Shown here in pieces: positions 16,852-26,052 of a stretch of DNA of 64,000 nucleotides. Under the pieces are notes generated by a model. It worked only from the letters and a program-made list of their open reading frames with translations, ran no database searches and was not told where the DNA came from. The position numbers and the translations under genes were made by a program. The stretch lies in the NCBI RefSeq assembly GCF_900091625.1, contig NZ_FMIC01000002.1, positions 5,828,001 through 5,892,000 of the forward strand, in the 5' to 3' direction. This DNA is from Micromonospora peucetia. Lineage in GTDB: Bacteria; Actinomycetota; Actinomycetes; Mycobacteriales; Micromonosporaceae. How positions within the stretch are numbered: position 1 is the stretch's first letter; each line of letters starts with the position of its first letter.

Positions 16852-17580
16852 ATGATTGATCTGAAGGTCGTGTCCCGGGACGAGTGGGTCGACGCCCGCA
16901 AGGAGCTGCTCGACCACGAGAAGGAGATCACCCGTCTCCGGGACAGGGTCAGCGCGCTCCGGCGTCGACTGCCGGCGGTCGCCATCGAGAAGGACTACTC
17001 CCTCACGGGCCCCGCCGGCCCCGTTCGGCTGGCGGACATGTTCGAGGGACGACGACAGCTGATCGTCTACCATTTCATGTTCGACCCCGAATGGGCCGAG
17101 GGATGCACGAGCTGCTCCCTGCTGGTCGACAACTTCGGGCACCTCGCGCATCTGCACGCCGGTGACACGACGCTCGCCGTGGTCTCCCGCACGCCGTTTC
17201 CGTCCGTCGCGTCCTTCAAGAGCCGGATGGGCTGGCGCTTTCCCTGGTACTCGTCGCACGGCAGCGACTTCAACTACGACTTCCACGTCACCATGGACCC
17301 GGCCGTCGCCCCGGTGGAATACAACTACAAGGACGCGGCGACCCTGGAGGCGGAGGGCCTAACCCACCACCTGCGGGGCGAGTCACACGGCCTGAGCGTC
17401 TTCGTCCGTGACGGCGACCGGGTCCTGCACACGTACTCCGCGTACGGCCGCGGCCTCGAAGCGATGCTGAACACGTACAACTATCTGGACCTCACGCCGC
17501 TGGGCCGGCAGCGCTACGTCAACGAGTTCCCCCACCACGACACCTACGGCCCGGATCCGGCCGGCAGCCACTGCCACTGA
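16852..17580 (+). CDS. DUF899 (thioredoxin-like) protein
   Basis: 242 residues from ATG 16852, chosen because the conserved family start (VVSRDEWVDARKELLDHEKE) begins four residues later and GGAAAGG lies upstream; ATG 16816 is an alternative. DUF899 hallmarks: YSLTGPAGPVRLADMFEGR, YHFMFDPEWAEGCTSCSLLVD with the CTSC motif in thioredoxin position, FPWYSSHGSDFNYDF, GLSVFVRDG and TYSAYGRGLE. Members are soluble, of uncertain redox function. Convergent with the M23 peptidase gene. Confidence 0.85.
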   Translation: MIDLKVVSRDEWVDARKELLDHEKEITRLRDRVSALRRRLPAVAIEKDYSLTGPAGPVRLADMFEGRRQLIVYHFMFDPEWAEGCTSCSLLVDNFGHLAHLHAGDTTLAVVSRTPFPSVASFKSRMGWRFPWYSSHGSDFNYDFHVTMDPAVAPVEYNYKDAATLEAEGLTHHLRGESHGLSVFVRDGDRVLHTYSAYGRGLEAMLNTYNYLDLTPLGRQRYVNEFPHHDTYGPDPAGSHCH

Positions 17581-17583
17581 CCT

Positions 17584-17598
17584 CCCGCCGGAGGCGGG
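17584..17598. terminator. Short hairpin between convergent genes
   Basis: CCCGCC-GGA-GGCGGG directly after the DUF899 stop codon; could serve both convergent genes (17580 and 17605). Confidence 0.4.
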
Positions 17599-17604
17599 CG
17601 GCGA

Positions 17605-18273
17605 TCATCCGGGGACGCAGTTGTTGCTCTTCCGCCTGACCGTGTACTCGGTGTCGTCGTGGGTGATGCCCGACGGCGCGCCGTCGAAGTACGCCTCGAC
17701 CTTCTCCCAGCCCCGGCGCTGCTCGTAGTGCAGGTGGGGCGCCCCGGAGTTGCCGGTGCTGCCGACCCGCCCGATCTGCTCACCCTGGGTGACCCGCTGA
17801 CCGACCTGGACAAGCGGCGGTTCGAGCAGGTGGAGATACTGCGTCTCCCATTTGCCGCCGTGGTCGATCTTCACCCAGTAGCCGCCGCCCCGGCCGCGCG
17901 GCCCGTTCGGGTTGTCGGGCGTACGGCCACCCAGCGACCCGTTGATCCCCGCCACGGTGACCTTCCCGGCGTAGGAGGCGAGCACCGGGCGCCCCCATGC
18001 CTTCCCCTCGATGGGAAACAGGTCCACGTCGTAGTCGTCGTGACCGGGGTAGGTGCCCAGCTGCCACGTCTCGCCGCAGGCGACGGGAAGCTGGAAGAGC
18101 GGACGCGGACCCGCCGGCCGCACCAGCGGCACGACGACCACCGCGACGGCGACCGCAACGACGAGGACCACCGCGACGGCACCGGAAACGAGCACGATGC
18201 GGGTACGGCGGCTGCGGACGCGACGGTGGGTGCGGGGACTGGTGGGGCGGCCGGTCGTCACCGGCCCGAGCAT
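17605..18273 (-). CDS. Membrane-anchored M23 peptidase
   Basis: 222 residues from ATG 18273 (a TTG five codons earlier is possible; neither has a good ribosome site). A basic N-terminus (RRVRSRRTR) is followed by a strong membrane segment about 26-48 (IVLVSGAVAVVLVVAVAVAV). The outer domain has lysostaphin-type zinc ligands: His and Asp in YPGHDDYDVDLF and the HxH of APHLHYE. QVGQRVTQGEQIGRVGSTGNSG is the usual loop before the last strand. It would cut peptidoglycan cross-links or act as a degenerate partner. An extra Cys pair (VACGE, NNCVPG) may brace the domain. Confidence 0.85.
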   Translation of the reverse strand: MLGPVTTGRPTSPRTHRRVRSRRTRIVLVSGAVAVVLVVAVAVAVVVVPLVRPAGPRPLFQLPVACGETWQLGTYPGHDDYDVDLFPIEGKAWGRPVLASYAGKVTVAGINGSLGGRTPDNPNGPRGRGGGYWVKIDHGGKWETQYLHLLEPPLVQVGQRVTQGEQIGRVGSTGNSGAPHLHYEQRRGWEKVEAYFDGAPSGITHDDTEYTVRRKSNNCVPG

Positions 18274-18399
18274 GGCAGACGCCGGCAAGGCACCGTCACC
18301 CGCGTAGGCAGGGCCATGCCGAGGCGACCGAGACGAGCAGTGACCACTGATACAGCCGCGCGGTCACGGCGGTGCCGGGGCGGCGGTGACGGAGCGCGC

Positions 18400-20856
18400 T
18401 CAGTCGTCGGCGGCGGGAATGTCCTCCGGCAGCAGCGTTCGCAGTTGCTCCGCGCTCGGCGCCGGCACGTCCGCCAGCCGTTCCGCCTGGCATTCGATCA
18501 TGGCGTTGAACAGCTTCCGCGCGCCACGGCCGTTACCGAACACCGGGTTGTGGACGGCCTGCGCGAGCCGGTCCAGCAGGGCGTCGACGGCCGGCCCGGT
18601 CAGGTCGTAGCCGTGCTGCCCGGCCAGCGCGGAGATGATGGCGAGCAGTTCGTCGGGGGCGTAGTCGACGAACTCGATGCTCTTGGTGAACCTTGACGCC
18701 AGGCCGGGGTTGGTGTCCAAGAACCGCACCATCTCGTCGGGGTAACCGGCGACGATGACGACCGTCTCGTCGCGGTGATCCTCCATCAGCTTCACCAGCG
18801 TGTCGATCGCTTCCAGGCCGAAGTCCGAGTTGGTGCCGAACGTGCGGGCCAGCGCGTACGCCTCGTCGATGAAGAGCACCCCGCCGAGGGCCCGTTCGAA
18901 GGCCGCGGCGGTCTTAAGCGAGGTGCTGCCCAGGTATTCGCCCACCAGGTCGACCCGCGCCACCTCGACGACCTGCCCCTTGGCGAGGACGCCGAGTTGC
19001 GCGAGCAGCCGCCCGTAGATCCGCGCGACCGTGGTCTTGCCGGTGCCCGGTGATCCGGCGAAGACGAGGTGCCGGCTCACCGGCAGCACCGGCAGGTTGG
19101 CCCTGCGGCGTTGCTCGCCGACCCGGATGAGCTGGACCAACGTCCGTACGTCCCGCTTCACCGCGGCCAGGCCGATCATGCCGTCCAGTTCCTTCAGCAC
19201 GGCGTCGACGTCAACGCCGGTCGACGTCGCCCGGCCGGCCGGAGCGGTCGTGTCGTCGGAGCGGGCCCGGTCGTCGGGAGCGGGATCGGCCCCGCCGGCA
19301 GGCTGTTCCGGGACGGTCACCGACACCTGCGGACGGTCGGCGCCCCGTACCGGTTCACCGGTCACGTCGACGAACTCGCACTGGTCGACCAACACCGGGG
19401 CGTCCGTCTCCACCTGCACGCCGTCCCCACCGCAGGCGCGTAGCGTGCTGGTCCGCAGGGTCAGCCTGGACTGCTCCCGCAAAAGCACCCCGGAGCCGGC
19501 GGTCCCGGTGACCGTGCTGCCGGTGAGGTGCAGGCCGGCCTGGCCCGCCCCGGCCACGCCGACGGTGCCGCCGGAGAACACCGCGTCGGTGAGGGTGATC
19601 GAGATCGTGTCGATGCCGACCAGGCCCACCGGGACGTTCTCCACCCGGATACGCGTACCGGTCAGCCGGCCAGGCCCCCCGGCGGCGATCCCGCTGCTCG
19701 TCGCGCCCTGGATGGTGGCGCCGTCGATCCGGACGTCCGCCGCGACGGTGCCGTCGAGCACCACACCCGCCTCGCCACCGCTCGTCGTCAGGTCCACGAA
19801 GGTCGGGTCGCCACCCTGCACGATCACCCCGTACCGGCCCGGATCCTCGATCCTCAGGCCGGTGTACCGGCCGGCGGCGGCCCGGACGAGCAGCGCGTCC
19901 TCCCGCGACCCGCGCAGGACGCCGCCACGGACCACCGGTGCCGCCCCGTCTACCACGGCGATGGCGGGCAACCGGCTGGCCGTCACGTCGCAGTCGGAGA
20001 ACGTCCCACGCGCGGCGCTGACATGGATTCCGTTCCGGCCGACCCCCTCGATCCGGCACCGGCGGATGTCGGGCTCGGCGCCGCCGGAGACCTCGATCCC
20101 GCAACCCTCGAGGTCCGTCAGCTCACAGTCCTCGACCAGCCCGCCGGCGGACCCGCTGAACACCAGTCCACTGCCCCGGCCGCCGGAGACCCGGCACCGC
20201 CGCACTGTCGGCCGGGACCGTCCGCCCGCCGTGACGGCCCCCACGCGTACGCCGGTGAAGTGGCAGTCCTCGACGGTGCCGCCACCGCCCTCGAAGGCCT
20301 CGAAGCCCCGGTCCACGTCCCGGACGTGGCAGTGCCGCACGGTCGGCCGGCTGTCCCGCTTGGTCAGGACGGCGTACTCGTCGAGGTCCCACAGCCGGCA
20401 GTTCTCGACCACCCCGCTGCCGTCGACGAATGCCACTCCCCGGCGCATCCCGCTGACGTCGCACATCCGCAGCTGGGCGGTGCTCCGCTCGCAGAGCACG
20501 GCGTTGAAGGCCTGCCCGGTGATGACACAGGACTCGACTGTCAGGGCGGCCCGCAGCGCCGACACCGTCGCCGGCGAGTCCGCGCTCCACGTGCGCAGCA
20601 TCAGCCCCTGTAGCACGACCTGGGCGTCCTCGCAGTACACGGCGGGTGCAGCGGTGCCACTCTCCACCACCACCGGCGGCCCACCCGGCACGGCCGCCCG
20701 GATCGTGACCGCCTTCGCCCGGACGACGACCTGCCCGTCATAGCGGCCCGGCTCCACCACGATCACCGCGCCGTGGGGTGCCGCCGCCACCGCCGCCCCG
20801 ATGTCCCGGTAGGCGTTCGTCCTGGTCAGCGAGACCAGCAGCGTCGGTGCACCCAC
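18400..20856 (-). CDS. Beta-helix / CbxX-type AAA+ ATPase fusion (EccA-like)
   Basis: About 818 residues from GTG 20856, chosen for the GGGGGGA upstream; ATG 20913 would add 19 Arg-rich residues. Residues 10-500 are a right-handed parallel beta-helix with dozens of short repeats of the VEDCxFTGV or VRRCRVSGG type. After an Asp/Ala-rich hinge comes a CbxX/CfqX-family AAA+ domain: LDGMIGLAAVKRDVRTLVQ, Walker A FAGSPGTGKTT, Walker B GVLFIDEAYAL, then ASRFTKSIEFVDY and NGRGARKLFNAMIE. The ATPase half matches EccA of type VII secretion and the RuBisCO activase CbxX. No ESX core gene is adjacent, but type VII-like small proteins lie at 53782-55683. Confidence 0.85.
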   Translation of the reverse strand: MGAPTLLVSLTRTNAYRDIGAAVAAAPHGAVIVVEPGRYDGQVVVRAKAVTIRAAVPGGPPVVVESGTAAPAVYCEDAQVVLQGLMLRTWSADSPATVSALRAALTVESCVITGQAFNAVLCERSTAQLRMCDVSGMRRGVAFVDGSGVVENCRLWDLDEYAVLTKRDSRPTVRHCHVRDVDRGFEAFEGGGGTVEDCHFTGVRVGAVTAGGRSRPTVRRCRVSGGRGSGLVFSGSAGGLVEDCELTDLEGCGIEVSGGAEPDIRRCRIEGVGRNGIHVSAARGTFSDCDVTASRLPAIAVVDGAAPVVRGGVLRGSREDALLVRAAAGRYTGLRIEDPGRYGVIVQGGDPTFVDLTTSGGEAGVVLDGTVAADVRIDGATIQGATSSGIAAGGPGRLTGTRIRVENVPVGLVGIDTISITLTDAVFSGGTVGVAGAGQAGLHLTGSTVTGTAGSGVLLREQSRLTLRTSTLRACGGDGVQVETDAPVLVDQCEFVDVTGEPVRGADRPQVSVTVPEQPAGGADPAPDDRARSDDTTAPAGRATSTGVDVDAVLKELDGMIGLAAVKRDVRTLVQLIRVGEQRRRANLPVLPVSRHLVFAGSPGTGKTTVARIYGRLLAQLGVLAKGQVVEVARVDLVGEYLGSTSLKTAAAFERALGGVLFIDEAYALARTFGTNSDFGLEAIDTLVKLMEDHRDETVVIVAGYPDEMVRFLDTNPGLASRFTKSIEFVDYAPDELLAIISALAGQHGYDLTGPAVDALLDRLAQAVHNPVFGNGRGARKLFNAMIECQAERLADVPAPSAEQLRTLLPEDIPAADD

Positions 20857-20958
20857 TTGACCCGTCCCCCCGCCCCGGCCGCGCCACCGACAGCGGCGAG
20901 CCACCAGGAGCATAGATCGCCCGGGTCGCCACACGGCGGCCCGGGCGTCACGATCAGC

Positions 20959-22005
20959 TCAGAAGTCGTCGTCGAAGGCGACCGTGCCGGTCACCCCGAC
21001 CTGGTACGCCGACACGCGCCGTTCGAAGAAGTTGGACAGTTCCTGCACGTCCTGCAACTCCATGAACGCGAACGGGTTCGACGACCCGTAGTGGGCGGGA
21101 ATGCCGAGCTGCGCGAGCCGCCGGTCGGCGACGTGTTGCAGGTATTCGCGCATGTCGGTCAGGGACATCCCGGACACACCCTGGCCGAGCAGGTCCTCGG
21201 CGAACTGGACCTCGCACTCGACGGCCTCGGTGAGCATCTGCCGGACCTGACCGGCGAGTTCGTCGTCGAACAGGTCCGGCTCCTCCCCGCGAACCGTCTC
21301 CACCACGTCCAGGGCGAAGGCCATGTGCATGGACTCGTCGCGGAACACCCAGTTGGTGCCGGACGCCAGGCCGTGCAGCAGCCCCCGGGAACGCAGGAAG
21401 TAGACGTAGGCGAAGGCGCCGTAGAAGAACAGCCCCTCGATGCAGGCGGCGAAGCAGATCAGGTTGAGCAGGAACGCCCGCCGGTCCTCCCGGGTACGCA
21501 GCTCACGCAGGTCGTTCAGCGAGTCGATCCAGCGAAAACAGAACTCGGCCTTACGCCGGATCGACGGAATGTTCTCGATGGCGGCGAACGCGGCGAAGCG
21601 TTCGGTCTCGTCGGGCACGTAGGTGTCGAGCAGGTTTAGGTAGAACTGGACGTGCACCGCCTCCTCGAACAACTGCCGGGACAGGTAGAGCCGCCCCTCC
21701 GGCGAGTTGACGTGCTGATAGAGGTTGAGCACGAGGTTGTTGGCGACGATGGTGTCGCCGGTGGCGAAGAACGCGACGAGGCGGCTGACCAGGTGCCGCT
21801 CGGCCGGGGAGAGCCTGTCGAGGTCGGCGAGATCGGCGTGCAGGTCGACCTCCTCCACGGTCCACGTGTTGCGGATGGCGTCGCGGAACCTGTCGAAGAA
21901 GTGCGGGTAACGCATCGGGCGGAGGGTGAGATCCATCCCCGGGTCGAGCAGCATGTGAGTGGCCCTCGGGTCGCTGGTGGTCGTGGCGGTCGTGGTGGTG
22001 GTCAC
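20959..22005 (-). CDS. nrdB: Class Ia ribonucleotide reductase, small (radical) subunit
   Basis: 348 residues from GTG 22005, overlapping the nrdA stop as GTGA, so the subunits are coupled. The diiron ligands are visible in EEAVHVQFY (Glu, His and the radical Tyr four residues after His), ACIEGLFFYG (Glu) and FRDESMHMAF (Glu, His). The C-terminal tail ends FDDDF, the type of acidic-aromatic tail that docks into the large subunit. With NrdA it reduces ribonucleoside diphosphates for DNA synthesis under oxygen. Controlled through the nrdA leader. Confidence 0.95.
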   Translation of the reverse strand: MTTTTTATTTSDPRATHMLLDPGMDLTLRPMRYPHFFDRFRDAIRNTWTVEEVDLHADLADLDRLSPAERHLVSRLVAFFATGDTIVANNLVLNLYQHVNSPEGRLYLSRQLFEEAVHVQFYLNLLDTYVPDETERFAAFAAIENIPSIRRKAEFCFRWIDSLNDLRELRTREDRRAFLLNLICFAACIEGLFFYGAFAYVYFLRSRGLLHGLASGTNWVFRDESMHMAFALDVVETVRGEEPDLFDDELAGQVRQMLTEAVECEVQFAEDLLGQGVSGMSLTDMREYLQHVADRRLAQLGIPAHYGSSNPFAFMELQDVQELSNFFERRVSAYQVGVTGTVAFDDDF

Positions 22006-24428
22006 TGGCAGGCCTCGCACGACTCGGGGTTCTCCAGGGAGCAGGCCAGCGCCTCGTCCACGGGCGCCGGCACCGCGACGAGGCCGGCGGCCCGCCCCGG
22101 ACCGGCAGGCGCGACGGTGGCCTGCTGGATCCGGGTGGCCGGGCGGGACCGCAGGTAGTAGGTGGTCTTCAGCCCGGCCTTCCAGGCGTAGAGATACATC
22201 GAGGAGAGCTTGCCGATCGTCGGCGCGGCCAGGAACAGGTTCAGCGACTGGGACTGGTCGATGAACGGGGCACGGGCGGCGGCCAGGTCGATCAGCGCCC
22301 GCTGAGGCAGCTCCCAGGCGGTACGGAACAGCTCACGGACGTCGGCCGGCAGCTCCGCGACGTCCTGCACCGACCCCTCGGCGCGCTTGATCGCCGAGCG
22401 GACCCGCTCCGTCCAGAGGCCACGGGCCTTCAGCTCCCGTACGAGAGCGGTGTTGACCTGGAGGAACTCCCCCGACAGGGTCTCGCGCTTGAACAGGTTG
22501 GAGACCTGCGGCTCGACGCACTCGTAGCAACCGGCGATCGAGGCGATGGTGGCGGTCGGGGCGATCGCCACCAGCAGCGAGTTACGCAGTCCGTACGCGG
22601 CGACCCGCCCCCGCAGCGCGGTCCATCTCTCCGCCTGGGTTCCCGCCACGCCCCAGAGGTCGGGCTGCAACTGCCCGCGCGCCGCCCGGGTCTGCCCGTA
22701 CGCCGGATGGGCACCGAGCCGTTGCGCCAGGTCGGCGGAGGTCTCCAGGGCGGTCAGGTACAGCTCCTCGCTGATCCGGGTGGACAGCTCCCGGGCGGCC
22801 GGGGAGTCGAACGGCAGCCGCAGCGCGAAGAACACGTCCTGTAGGCCCATCAGCCCGAGCCCGACCGGCCGCCAGCGGGGATTGCTCGCCGCCGCCTGCG
22901 ACGTCGGGTAGTAGTTGATGTCGATGACCCGGTCGAGGAACGTGACGGCGGTGCGGACGGTGGCACGCAGCCGCTCCCAGTCGATGCCGCCAGCGGTCAG
23001 GTGGGCGGCGAGGTTGACCGAGCCGAGGTTGCACACGGCGGTCTCGGCGTCGCTGGAAACCTCGATGATCTCGGTGCACAGGTTGGACAGGTGCACCACG
23101 TTGCCCGGCTCGGCGGTCTGGTTGCACAGCCGGTTCGCGGCGTCCTTGAACGTCATCCAGCCGTTGCCGGTCTGGGCCAGGGTCCGCATCATCCGCCCGT
23201 ACAGCTCCCGGGCCCGGACCTGCCGCACGTACCGGCCCTGTTCCTCGGCCGCCCGGTACGCCGCGTCGAACTCATCCCCCCACAGGTCCGGCAGCTCCGG
23301 CACCACGTCCGGGTCGAACAGCGACCACACCCCGTCGGACTCCACCCGCCGCATGAACTCGTCCGGAATCCAGTTGGCCAGGTTCAGGTTGTGGGTCCGC
23401 CGGGCGTCCTCGCCGGTGTTGTCCCGCAACTGCAGGAACTCCTCGACGTCCGGGTGCCACGGCTCCAGGTAGACGCAGGCCGCACCCTTGCGCCGGCCGC
23501 CCTGGTTGACCGCCGCCACCGAGGCGTCCAGCGTCCGCAGCCACGGCACGATCCCGTTGGACTGCCCGTTGGTGCCCCTGATCAGCGCGCCCCGGGAACG
23601 GACCCGGGAGAACGCGATGCCGATCCCCCCGGCGAACTTCGACAGGTTCGCCACCTGCGCGTACCGCTGGTAGATCGAGTCGAGTTCGTCGCGCGGGGAG
23701 TCGACCAGATAGCAGGAGGACATCTGGGTGTGCCGGGTGCCGGAGTTGAACAACGTCGGCGAACTCGGCAGGTACGCCAGGCTCGACATCAACCGGTAGA
23801 ACCCGATCGCCTCGTCCGGTGTCTGGGACAGGCCGCAGGACACCCGCAGCAGCCAGTACTGCGGGGTCTCCAGCACCAGCCGGCTCGTCGGGTGGCGCAG
23901 CAGGTACCGGTCGTAGACCGTGCGTAGCCCGAAGTACTCGAACCGCAGGTCGCCACGCGGATCGACGGCGTCGTCGAGGGCGGCGGCGTGGGCGGCGACG
24001 AACGCGGCGGTGTCGTCGCCGATCAGGCCCTCGGCGTGGCCCCGACGGATCGCCTCGCTGAACGAGCCGATGTCCTGCCTGCGGACCTCCTTGTCGACGT
24101 ACCCGGCCAGCAGGCGGGCGGCCAGCCGCGAGTACTGCGGCTCCTCACCGATCATCTCGGCGGCGGTCTGGATGGACAGCCGGTCCAACTCGGCCGTCGT
24201 CGCTCCGTCGTACAGGCCGCTGATCGTCCGGGTCGCCACCCGCAGCGGGTCGACGTCGGCGAGGTCGTCGGCCCACCGCTCGACGGCCCGGACGATCCTG
24301 TTGACGTCGACCGGTTCGGTGCCGCCGTCGCGCTTGCGGACGTGCATCTGCGGCCGCCGCTGGCCGGCCAGGGCCGCATCGTCGGACGCCGTACCGGCGG
24401 CCGGAACAACCTCGGTGACTGTCACCAC
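22002..24428 (-). CDS. nrdA: Class Ia ribonucleotide reductase, large (catalytic) subunit
   Basis: 808 residues from GTG 24428; a second GTG directly after it (24425) is better spaced from GAGGAG. Residues 28-115 form an ATP-cone (MHVRKRDGGTEPVDVNRIVRA), so activity should respond to ATP/dATP. Catalytic residues: Cys of SSCYLVDSP, Cys of LSNLCTEI, Cys of AVCNLGSVNL; the radical path Tyr pair in TTYYLRSR; the C-terminal CxxC (ESCEACQ) that accepts electrons from thioredoxin-like proteins. It stands behind a cobalamin riboswitch and a NrdR box, so B12 sufficiency should silence it in favour of a B12-dependent class II enzyme elsewhere, as described in Streptomyces. Confidence 0.96.
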   Translation of the reverse strand: MVTVTEVVPAAGTASDDAALAGQRRPQMHVRKRDGGTEPVDVNRIVRAVERWADDLADVDPLRVATRTISGLYDGATTAELDRLSIQTAAEMIGEEPQYSRLAARLLAGYVDKEVRRQDIGSFSEAIRRGHAEGLIGDDTAAFVAAHAAALDDAVDPRGDLRFEYFGLRTVYDRYLLRHPTSRLVLETPQYWLLRVSCGLSQTPDEAIGFYRLMSSLAYLPSSPTLFNSGTRHTQMSSCYLVDSPRDELDSIYQRYAQVANLSKFAGGIGIAFSRVRSRGALIRGTNGQSNGIVPWLRTLDASVAAVNQGGRRKGAACVYLEPWHPDVEEFLQLRDNTGEDARRTHNLNLANWIPDEFMRRVESDGVWSLFDPDVVPELPDLWGDEFDAAYRAAEEQGRYVRQVRARELYGRMMRTLAQTGNGWMTFKDAANRLCNQTAEPGNVVHLSNLCTEIIEVSSDAETAVCNLGSVNLAAHLTAGGIDWERLRATVRTAVTFLDRVIDINYYPTSQAAASNPRWRPVGLGLMGLQDVFFALRLPFDSPAARELSTRISEELYLTALETSADLAQRLGAHPAYGQTRAARGQLQPDLWGVAGTQAERWTALRGRVAAYGLRNSLLVAIAPTATIASIAGCYECVEPQVSNLFKRETLSGEFLQVNTALVRELKARGLWTERVRSAIKRAEGSVQDVAELPADVRELFRTAWELPQRALIDLAAARAPFIDQSQSLNLFLAAPTIGKLSSMYLYAWKAGLKTTYYLRSRPATRIQQATVAPAGPGRAAGLVAVPAPVDEALACSLENPESCEACQ

Positions 24429-24577
24429 TCACTCCTCGCGAGCCTTGATCCCAGACGGACTTCCTGGGCACGCGGGGAGCGGACACCGACGACGACGCGG
24501 CGCGGGGCACGCGTCGGGATGGCGTCGGCCGTCCCACGCGGCCTCGGACCGCCACACACCCGGATGCGGGCGTACGG

Positions 24578-24771
24578 CGCACTGGCAGGTCTTCGGACTC
24601 GCGGGCGTGACCGGACTTCGCCGGTCTCCTACTGGCCGTCGCTTCCCAGGCCGCGGGCGGCCCAGTGCTGATGACGGCGGTCGTTCCCACTCACCGCTGC
24701 GGGGCAGTCCCGGATTCCCACCGGGTTCCCTCTTGCCTCGACCGCCCCGGATGAGCGGTCGAACCAGCTGC
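24578..24771 (-). ncRNA. Cobalamin riboswitch in the nrdAB leader
   Basis: Read on the minus strand, the leader has the conserved cobalamin core GGGAACCCGGTGGGAATCC, then GGGACTGCCCCGCAGCGGTG, an internal hairpin, and near the 3' end the B12-box segment CCGAAGACCTGCCAGTGC (24579-24596). It ends about 150 bases before the nrdA start, leaving room for an expression platform. B12 binding would lower expression of the B12-independent reductase. Confidence 0.93.
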
Positions 24772-24775
24772 GCCG

Positions 24776-24791
24776 ACACCATATATAGGGA
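24776..24791 (-). promoter_or_regulatory. NrdR box overlapping the nrdA -10 region
   Basis: ACACCATATATAGGGA matches the NrdR-box consensus ACACWATATATWGTGT at 13 of 16 positions. On the minus strand its TATATATGG core can act as -10, putting the transcript start at the 5' edge of the riboswitch (about 24771). A second, weaker half-site (ACACCC...TGT) may lie at 24805-24817. Confidence 0.65.
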
Positions 24792-24924
24792 CAGCGCCGT
24801 TGTCACACCCAACATGTCGGTCTCGGGCGTGTCGACGGCGACCCGGGTGACGCCCGTCGATCGCCCCCTGGGCGGCCTACCGCCGCCGGTGACGGTGGAC
24901 GGCCGGTGGGCGCCGCGGGACGCC

Positions 24925-24984
24925 TACGCCAGACGGGCGGGCCGGGCCGCATCCTCACGCGACCCGACCCGCCCGTCTGGCGTA
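24925..24984 (-). terminator. Strong hairpin terminator after the amidase gene
   Basis: The arms 24925-24946 (TACGCCAGACGGGCGGGCCG ...) and 24963-24984 pair over 22 bases with a single G-U pair. The hairpin begins three bases past the amidase stop. Confidence 0.85.
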
Positions 24985-24987
24985 GCG

Positions 24988-26052
24988 CTAGACCCGGGTG
25001 ACCCGGACCGCGTCGGCCACGACGTAGCCGGTGGCGCTGGTCCAGCGACTCACCCCGACCACGTTGCGGTCGCCCGCGGCGAGGGGGAAGTCACCCAGCG
25101 AGCGCCAGGTGCCACCGTTGGAGCGCTGGTCCACATTGACCGTACGGTTGCCCGCGGAGGTGACGACGACGTGCGGAGCCGAGCTGCTGTAACCGGCGTC
25201 GGCGGGGTACCGCACCTCGACCCGGTAGTTCCCGGCCGCCGGAATGTTCACCTTGAACCAGGCGGCGTCGCTGGCGGGCGTGGGGTTGGCGAAGCGGTAG
25301 TCGGCCCCGTAGCGCTGGGCCGAGTAGGAGGACGTGCCCCAGTTGGTGCTCGCCGTGAACCGCCCCGCGGTGGCGTTGTCCACGATGACGCTGAACGTGG
25401 GCGGGTTGGGAGTGCTCAGGCCGAGGTAGGCGGCGATGCCCTGCGCGTGCCCCCGGGCGGTGGCGGTGATGAAGTCGGCCCGCTTGAGCAGGTTCGCGTC
25501 GGCGAGGGTGTCGATGAAGAGATTCTCGGTGAGCACCGAGGGCATGGCCGCCTCGCGCAGCATGTGGAAGTTCGCGGTCTTCAGCCCCCGGTCGGTGACC
25601 GAACCGATCGTCCGCTGGGCGGCGATCACCCTCGGGTGCAGCGCGTTGTGCAGGTTGACGGTGGCGCCGCTCGCCGTCGGGTACCGATAGCTCTCGAAGC
25701 CGGTGCCGCCGCCGGAGTTGATGTGCACGCTGACGAGCAGGTTCGCGCCCCACGCGTTGGCGTCGTCGGTGCGGTAGGCCAGGCTGCGGGTGATGTCGGT
25801 CGTCCGGGACATGCGGACGTCGACACCCCAGTTGGCCAGCAGGATGCTGCGCAGTTGCAGGGAGATGTCGAGCGTCAGGGCCTTCTCCTGCAGCCCGTTG
25901 CCGACCGCCCCGGGGTCGGTGCCGCCGTGGCCCGGGTCGATGTACACCTTGGGCAACGCAGCCCAGGCAGGGCTGGCAACGACGGGGACGGCCGCAGCAC
26001 CGGCAATGGCCGCCAGCAGGGTACGCCGCCGAAGCGTCGGGTTGTCGCGCAT
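24988..26052 (-). CDS. Tat-exported N-acetylmuramoyl-L-alanine amidase (Amidase_3)
   Basis: 354 residues from ATG 26052 with GAGG upstream. Twin-arginine signal LRRRTLLAAIAGAAAVPVVASPAWA (about 7-31). Amidase_3 domain about 32-210: VYIDPGHGGTDPGAVG (zinc His), QEKALTLDISLQLRSIL (zinc Glu), SVHINSGGG (zinc His), LTENLFID (catalytic Glu). Residues 215-354 are a beta-rich C-terminal domain (VDNATAGRFTASTNWGTSSY, WFKVNIPAAGNYRVEVRYP) of the type seen at the end of many actinomycete secreted hydrolases. It cleaves the stem peptide from muramic acid in the wall. Single gene with its own terminator. Confidence 0.93.
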   Translation of the reverse strand: MRDNPTLRRRTLLAAIAGAAAVPVVASPAWAALPKVYIDPGHGGTDPGAVGNGLQEKALTLDISLQLRSILLANWGVDVRMSRTTDITRSLAYRTDDANAWGANLLVSVHINSGGGTGFESYRYPTASGATVNLHNALHPRVIAAQRTIGSVTDRGLKTANFHMLREAAMPSVLTENLFIDTLADANLLKRADFITATARGHAQGIAAYLGLSTPNPPTFSVIVDNATAGRFTASTNWGTSSYSAQRYGADYRFANPTPASDAAWFKVNIPAAGNYRVEVRYPADAGYSSSAPHVVVTSAGNRTVNVDQRSNGGTWRSLGDFPLAAGDRNVVGVSRWTSATGYVVADAVRVTRV

